This document shows positions 22,419 to 26,029 of a DNA stretch of 26,029 nucleotides, piece after piece. Source of the stretch: UMGS75 sp963648435 (lineage in GTDB: Bacteria; Bacillota_I; Bacilli_A; ML615J-28; CAG-313); NCBI GenBank assembly GCA_963648435.1, contig CAVJDT010000024.1, positions 1 through 26,029 of the forward strand, written 5' to 3'. The position numbers and the translations under genes are program-made. The first letter of the stretch is position 1. Each line of letters begins with the position of its first letter. The notes under the pieces are model-generated. The model made no database searches. It saw only the letters and a list, made by a program, of their open reading frames with translations, and was not told the origin of the DNA.

Positions 22419-22447
22419 TTGCAAAAAAGGACAAAATTTGTTATAAT
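22419..22447 (+). promoter_or_regulatory. Promoter of the GH18 lipoprotein gene with palindrome in the spacer
   Basis: -35 TTGCAA (22419-22424), 17-bp spacer, extended -10 TGTTATAAT (TATAAT at 22442-22447). The palindrome ACAAAATTTGT (22431-22441) fills the spacer next to the -10, a common operator position. It resembles the repeats at 17967-18027. Confidence 0.75.
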
Positions 22448-22470
22448 GTGTTTGTAAAGGAGGAATTTAT

Positions 22471-24990
22471 ATGAAAAAGACACTAAAAATAACGACACTA
22501 ATGATATTTATGTTATTACTACTTGGTATTACAGCTTGTAAAAGTGATAAGCCAGCACCAGAACCTGATGATAATAAAAACATCGAAGAAGTAATAACCA
22601 AAATTGACAGTCTTCCTGATACAACATCTATTACTTTAGATGATGAAGTAAAAGTAGGGGAAGCAAGAACACTATATGATGCTTTAACAGATGAAGAAAA
22701 AAACAAAGTGACAAACTACAGTAAATTGATTTCACTTGAATCTAAAATAAAAAAATTAAGGGATGCACAAAACATAATAGACCTAAAAGAAATGATTGAT
22801 AATTTACCTGATGCAAGTGATGTAACAATTACTGACAAAGAACAAATAGAAAAAGCAGTTACATTATTTGAATCATTAAGTAATATTCAAAAAATTCAAA
22901 TAACTAATTCTAAAAAACTAGAAGAAGTTCAAACAGCGTTACAAACAATTATTGATGAAATTAATAGGCAAAAAGCCAACGCCCAAATAGTTATAAATGT
23001 AATTGAAGGTTTACCAACAGTAGAAAATGTGCAAATAAAAGATAAAAATGATGTGGAAAACGCTATGGCTATATATAATAAACTAGACCAAGAAAGTAAA
23101 CAATATGTAACAAACTATGATAAACTAATAAAATTACAAACAAAAATTACAGAACTAGAAGAAACAACAAGACTTAAAGAGTTAGCTAATCCAATTATCA
23201 AATCAATAAATAACCTTCCATCAATTGATGCAATAACTGCCGATGATGCCCCAACAGTAGAAAAAATTAGACAAGCTTATGATAAACTTGAAGCTGCGGC
23301 GAAATCATATGTAACCAATTATAATACCTTTGTTGAATTAGAAACAAAAGTAGAAGAATTGAAAAAACAAATAACAGATGAAGAATACACAGTTACATTT
23401 AATCCAAACGGTGGTAAAATTACTGATTTAGTGCTTAACAAAGATGGTACATATACTATTAAATATAAAGGAATTGCCACATTACCAACCCCTACAAAAG
23501 TAGACAATATTTTCTTAGGTTGGTATAAAGATTCTGCTCTTACTATTGGTGCTTATACAATTGCAACTGGCGAATCAACATATTATGCAAAATGGGTATT
23601 AGACCAAAATAAAGTACTTTCATATGTTAGTGATATCGCAACATCATATACTGAAGATACTTTAATTACAAATGTTGATGGAGCTGAATATATATGGACT
23701 AGTTCAAATCCTGATTTATATGTTATAGAAAATGGAATTGGAAAAGTTTCAAGAGCATATCAAACTCACCAAACTCAACAAGTTACAATTACAGTTAATG
23801 CATCTTATGAAGATGGAACCACTGAAACATTGTCAAAAGTAATTACCGTTGAGCCAGTACTATATGAGAGTCTTTCATCAACTCCTGTTGCAACCTATTT
23901 TTCAACAGGTGCCTTATATGCATATAAACAATATAATGAAAGATATCTAAAAGATGGAACATTATTTTCAGAAACAACCAAAGAAACACTAGACATTATT
24001 TATTATTCATTTATTACAATTAACGCTAATGGTACTTGTCAATTAGATAATGCAATGTATGTTGATGAAGTATTAAAACTAAAAGATTACAATGTTAGAG
24101 TAGTAGCAAGTGTCAATGGCGTTAATCAAGCAAGTTGTCAAAACTTCATGGATATAACAGCAGATAGTACTAAACGTAAAAACTTTGTTCAAAATTTATT
24201 AAATCTTGTTGATAAATACCATTTTGATGGATTAGACATTGACTGGGAAACTGTCAGTGATTCAGTTAGAGTAGTAGCATCAAGCCTAAATCTTTTAGTT
24301 CAAGAACTAAGAGAAGAAATGACTAAACGCCAAGAAGAAAACGGAACTCCATATTTCTTAAGTTGTGCCGTTCCAGCAAATTCATGGGGTACAGTTTCAT
24401 CTAGATTTGATTTTGAAACTCTTGATAAATACTTAGATTACATTAATTTAATGTCATATGACATGAATAAAACAAACGTAACAACTCACCTTTCACCACT
24501 ATATTCTACAACAAAAGATAATGGTTATGGCTTTGGTTGTGTATATGGAGTTGAAAGACTTGTAAGTTTAGGCTTTTCAAGAAATAAACTAATTATTGGT
24601 AGTGCAGGTTATGGTAAAGCATATCGCATATCAGGAGTAACCATTAGCGATACATATCCTGCCCTAGGCGTAAGTGGAACCCTAACTCAAATAAGCAATG
24701 TACCTGGATCATTTGCGAGTGGAACAATCTTTGGCAATGGTATTCAAGCAATCATTGAACAAGGTGGTTACACTGAATATCATGAATACAATAACAATGA
24801 ACAATTTGTTGGTTCATATTTATATAATTCAAAAACCGGAATATTTATATCTTTTGATAGTTCCCTTGCGATAAAACAAAAATACAACTATGCTAAATCA
24901 ATCCAAGGCGTTGGCATTATGTGCTGGTGTTATAGCGAAGATACTTCAGATCATGTAATTGATGCTATATATCAAGCTAAAAATAGCTAA
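22471..24990 (+). CDS. GH18 (chitinase-like) lipoprotein with N-terminal repeat domains
   Basis: An 839-residue surface lipoprotein. The signal peptide ends in lipobox ITAC with C23 as the lipid anchor. Four helical repeats follow (about 47-98, 110-166, 178-233 and 248-300). Each starts with a leucine-proline turn and includes a block like ALTDEEKNKVTNYSKL. Next are a Listeria-Bacteroides type repeat (305-376, FNPNGG... FLGWYKD... YYAKW), an Ig-like domain (380-462) and a GH18 barrel (about 475-835). The catalytic motif DGLDIDWE gives D586, D589, D591 and the proton donor E593, so the enzyme should be active. Likely substrates are GlcNAc polymers or glycans, but the specificity is unclear. 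AAGGAGG precedes the ATG. No clear terminator separates it from the rpsD promoter, which starts 10 bp after the stop. Confidence 0.92.
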   Translation: MKKTLKITTLMIFMLLLLGITACKSDKPAPEPDDNKNIEEVITKIDSLPDTTSITLDDEVKVGEARTLYDALTDEEKNKVTNYSKLISLESKIKKLRDAQNIIDLKEMIDNLPDASDVTITDKEQIEKAVTLFESLSNIQKIQITNSKKLEEVQTALQTIIDEINRQKANAQIVINVIEGLPTVENVQIKDKNDVENAMAIYNKLDQESKQYVTNYDKLIKLQTKITELEETTRLKELANPIIKSINNLPSIDAITADDAPTVEKIRQAYDKLEAAAKSYVTNYNTFVELETKVEELKKQITDEEYTVTFNPNGGKITDLVLNKDGTYTIKYKGIATLPTPTKVDNIFLGWYKDSALTIGAYTIATGESTYYAKWVLDQNKVLSYVSDIATSYTEDTLITNVDGAEYIWTSSNPDLYVIENGIGKVSRAYQTHQTQQVTITVNASYEDGTTETLSKVITVEPVLYESLSSTPVATYFSTGALYAYKQYNERYLKDGTLFSETTKETLDIIYYSFITINANGTCQLDNAMYVDEVLKLKDYNVRVVASVNGVNQASCQNFMDITADSTKRKNFVQNLLNLVDKYHFDGLDIDWETVSDSVRVVASSLNLLVQELREEMTKRQEENGTPYFLSCAVPANSWGTVSSRFDFETLDKYLDYINLMSYDMNKTNVTTHLSPLYSTTKDNGYGFGCVYGVERLVSLGFSRNKLIIGSAGYGKAYRISGVTISDTYPALGVSGTLTQISNVPGSFASGTIFGNGIQAIIEQGGYTEYHEYNNNEQFVGSYLYNSKTGIFISFDSSLAIKQKYNYAKSIQGVGIMCWCYSEDTSDHVIDAIYQAKNS

Positions 24991-25000
24991 GACATATCAT

Positions 25001-25029
25001 TTGACTTTTGAAGAAAAATTTGATATAAT
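25001..25029 (+). promoter_or_regulatory. Promoter of rpsD
   Basis: -35 TTGACT (25001-25006), 17-bp spacer, extended -10 TGATATAAT (TATAAT at 25024-25029). This is the strongest promoter in the window by consensus match and produces a leader of about 170 nt. Confidence 0.9.
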
Positions 25030-25035
25030 ACCAAA

Positions 25036-25196
25036 AGGTGCGATAAAGGCAGCGTTCATTAATTTATAAACTCTAGATTGTCACAATAACATGGATGCAA
25101 GTAGTCTGGCTGCTTAGGCGAAAACAATTAGACAACCTACTTTGTAAACGATAGTGAATTTTTATCCCCAACAAAAAAATAAAAAAATTAGGAGGA
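25036..25196 (+). promoter_or_regulatory. Structured rpsD leader, probable S4 autoregulatory RNA
   Basis: The untranslated leader is less AT-rich than surrounding intergenic DNA. GATAAA (25042-25047) can pair with TTTATC (25161-25166). TTCATT (25055-25060) can pair with AGTGAA (25153-25158, one G-U). GGCAGC (25048-25053) can pair with GCTGCT (25109-25114). The third helix crosses the second, so the model is a pseudoknot. S4 is known to repress its own gene through a leader RNA in Bacillus and through a pseudoknot in the E. coli alpha operon. No ORF with a start is apparent. Pairings were found by eye; the fold is unproven. Confidence 0.65.
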
Positions 25197-25205
25197 AAAA
25201 AAAGA

Positions 25206-25805
25206 ATGGCACGTTATACAGGCCCAACTTGGAAACAAGCTAGAAGATTAAAATATTCAGTACTTGAAACAGGTAAAGAATTACAAAGACGTCCTTATGC
25301 CCCTGGTCAACATGGACAACGCCGTGCAAAACTTTCTGAATATGGTCTTCAATTACAAGAAAAACAAAAAGTTCGTTTCACATATGGAATGACAGAAAAA
25401 CAATTCCATAACCTTTTCTTAAAGGCAAGCAAAATGGAAGGTAAGAGTGGTGAAAACTTCATCTTCTTACTAGAATCAAGATTAGACAATTTAGTTTATC
25501 GTTTAGGATTTGCGACTACACGTCGTCAAGCACGTCAATTAGTTACTCATGGACATATCGTTGTTGATGGTAAAAAAGTTGATATCGCTTCATACCTATG
25601 CAAACCAGGTCAAACAATTGCATTAAAAGAATCTTCACGCAATCTTACTATTGTAAAAGATGCTTTAGAAGCAACTGTTGCAAGACTTCCATTTGTTAGT
25701 TATGATGATGCAAAAGGTGTAGGAACATTTGTTCGTTATCCAGAAAGAACAGAAATTCTTCCTGAGATTCATGAAAACCTAATCGTTGAATTCTACAACA
25801 GATAA
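25206..25805 (+). CDS. rpsD: 30S ribosomal protein S4
   Basis: S4 nucleates assembly of the 30S 5' domain on 16S rRNA. The 199-residue protein has the normal length: MARYTGPTWKQARRLKYSVL, RRPYAPGQHGQRRAKLSEYGLQLQEKQKVR, and the S4 RNA-binding domain SRLDNLVYRLGFATTRRQARQLVTHGHI. It lacks the N-terminal zinc-binding cysteines of the C+ paralogue, so it is the zinc-independent type. AGGAGG precedes the ATG. It is monocistronic, with a strong promoter, a structured leader and a terminator. Confidence 0.97.
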   Translation: MARYTGPTWKQARRLKYSVLETGKELQRRPYAPGQHGQRRAKLSEYGLQLQEKQKVRFTYGMTEKQFHNLFLKASKMEGKSGENFIFLLESRLDNLVYRLGFATTRRQARQLVTHGHIVVDGKKVDIASYLCKPGQTIALKESSRNLTIVKDALEATVARLPFVSYDDAKGVGTFVRYPERTEILPEIHENLIVEFYNR

Positions 25806-25825
25806 TAAATAAAAATAAGCAGTAT

Positions 25826-25857
25826 AAATAAGCACAGTAAAATGTGCTTATTTTTTT
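25826..25857 (+). terminator. Terminator of rpsD
   Basis: AAATAAGCACA (25826-25836) pairs perfectly with TGTGCTTATTT (25843-25853) around a 6-nt loop and continues into a T-run to 25857. Confidence 0.9.
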
Positions 25858-26029
25858 ATTTATAAGGAAATTTCATTTTTGTAGTTGACAACAAAAAAAG
25901 TCCTAATAGAGGAGTTTAAAAATATATTGTATGATTAAAACCAGAACCACTTAGTAAAATTTTTTTCGGGTTCTGTTATTAAAAAAGTGTGAATTAATTG
26001 TTATAAAATTATTTCTTTAAGTGACTTGT
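25858..26029. other. Noncoding tail of the window
   Basis: No ORF with a ribosome site is seen on either strand. A TTGACA at 25885-25890 has no -10 at normal spacing. CAGAACC (25942-25948) can pair with GGTTCTG (25969-25975) around a 20-nt loop containing a T-run. Whatever this region serves probably lies beyond the window. Confidence 0.5.

Noticed and set aside
22471..23370. Lipoprotein repeats as DNA tandem repeats
   Set aside because: The four repeats are similar only as protein. The DNA copies are well diverged, so there is no recent tandem duplication or CRISPR-like spacing.
25036..25196. tmRNA as explanation of the rpsD leader
   Set aside because: The GGCGAAAACAATTAG section recalls a tag-reading region, but no tag ending in ALAA, no tRNA-like domain and no CCA end are present.
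25885..25890. TTGACA as promoter -35 after rpsD
   Set aside because: No -10 hexamer occurs 15-19 bp downstream and no ORF follows.

Overview
The window is a gene-dense, very AT-rich stretch that looks like a chromosome of a low-GC Gram-positive in the Bacilli, most likely a small-genome lineage near the Mollicutes or Erysipelotrichia. This placement is inference. It rests on the AT content, strong Shine-Dalgarno sites, textbook sigma-A promoters, a tRNA cluster in the order of the large Bacillus/Mollicutes cluster, and the mnmG-rsmG-parA-mscS-DUF951 synteny. TGA appears to be a normal stop: conserved genes are full length with TGG as the Trp codon, and two genes end in TGA. The Mycoplasma genetic code is therefore unlikely.

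Layout. Positions 1-886 hold ten tandem tRNA genes, the first cut by the window edge, followed by a terminator. A divergent pair comes next: plsX on the minus strand and a DegV/FakB-type fatty-acid-binding protein plus an acetyltransferase on the plus strand. Their two -35 boxes form one palindrome. A 42-residue cysteine-rich ORF (minus, 4171-4299) lies between the acetyltransferase and a two-gene operon. That operon encodes an unrecognised protein and a DUF2779 protein with a Cas4/AddB-like nuclease half and a DEDD-exonuclease-like half. It converges on rimO (minus). A near-perfect 30-bp palindrome lies upstream of rimO.

From 8616 to 14039 run pduL and then a tightly packed housekeeping cluster: zinc-ribbon membrane protein, mnmG, rsmG, parA, mscS and DUF951. 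parB, which often sits between parA and mscS in relatives, is absent. A membrane phosphatase with the full SpoIIE layout follows (14115-16298). A minus-strand rhodanese gene lies opposite a PucR-type regulator and a thioredoxin. A carbohydrate-metabolism transcript follows: an MsmK/UgpC-type sugar-transporter ATPase, a ComK-like protein, pgk and tpiA. The last part holds a membrane protein with an Fn3-like ectodomain, a large GH18 lipoprotein, and rpsD behind a structured leader that is probably the S4 autoregulatory site.

How it works together. The tRNA genes, mnmG, rsmG, rimO and rpsD serve translation. plsX and DegV/FakB feed acyl-phosphate into phospholipid synthesis. pduL, pgk, tpiA, the ABC ATPase and the GH18 lipoprotein suggest fermentative growth on sugars and glycans. 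The least explained parts are the DUF2779 operon, the cysteine-rich mini-protein, the SpoIIE-like phosphatase, the ComK-like gene and the recurring ACAAA(A)TTGT promoter motif.
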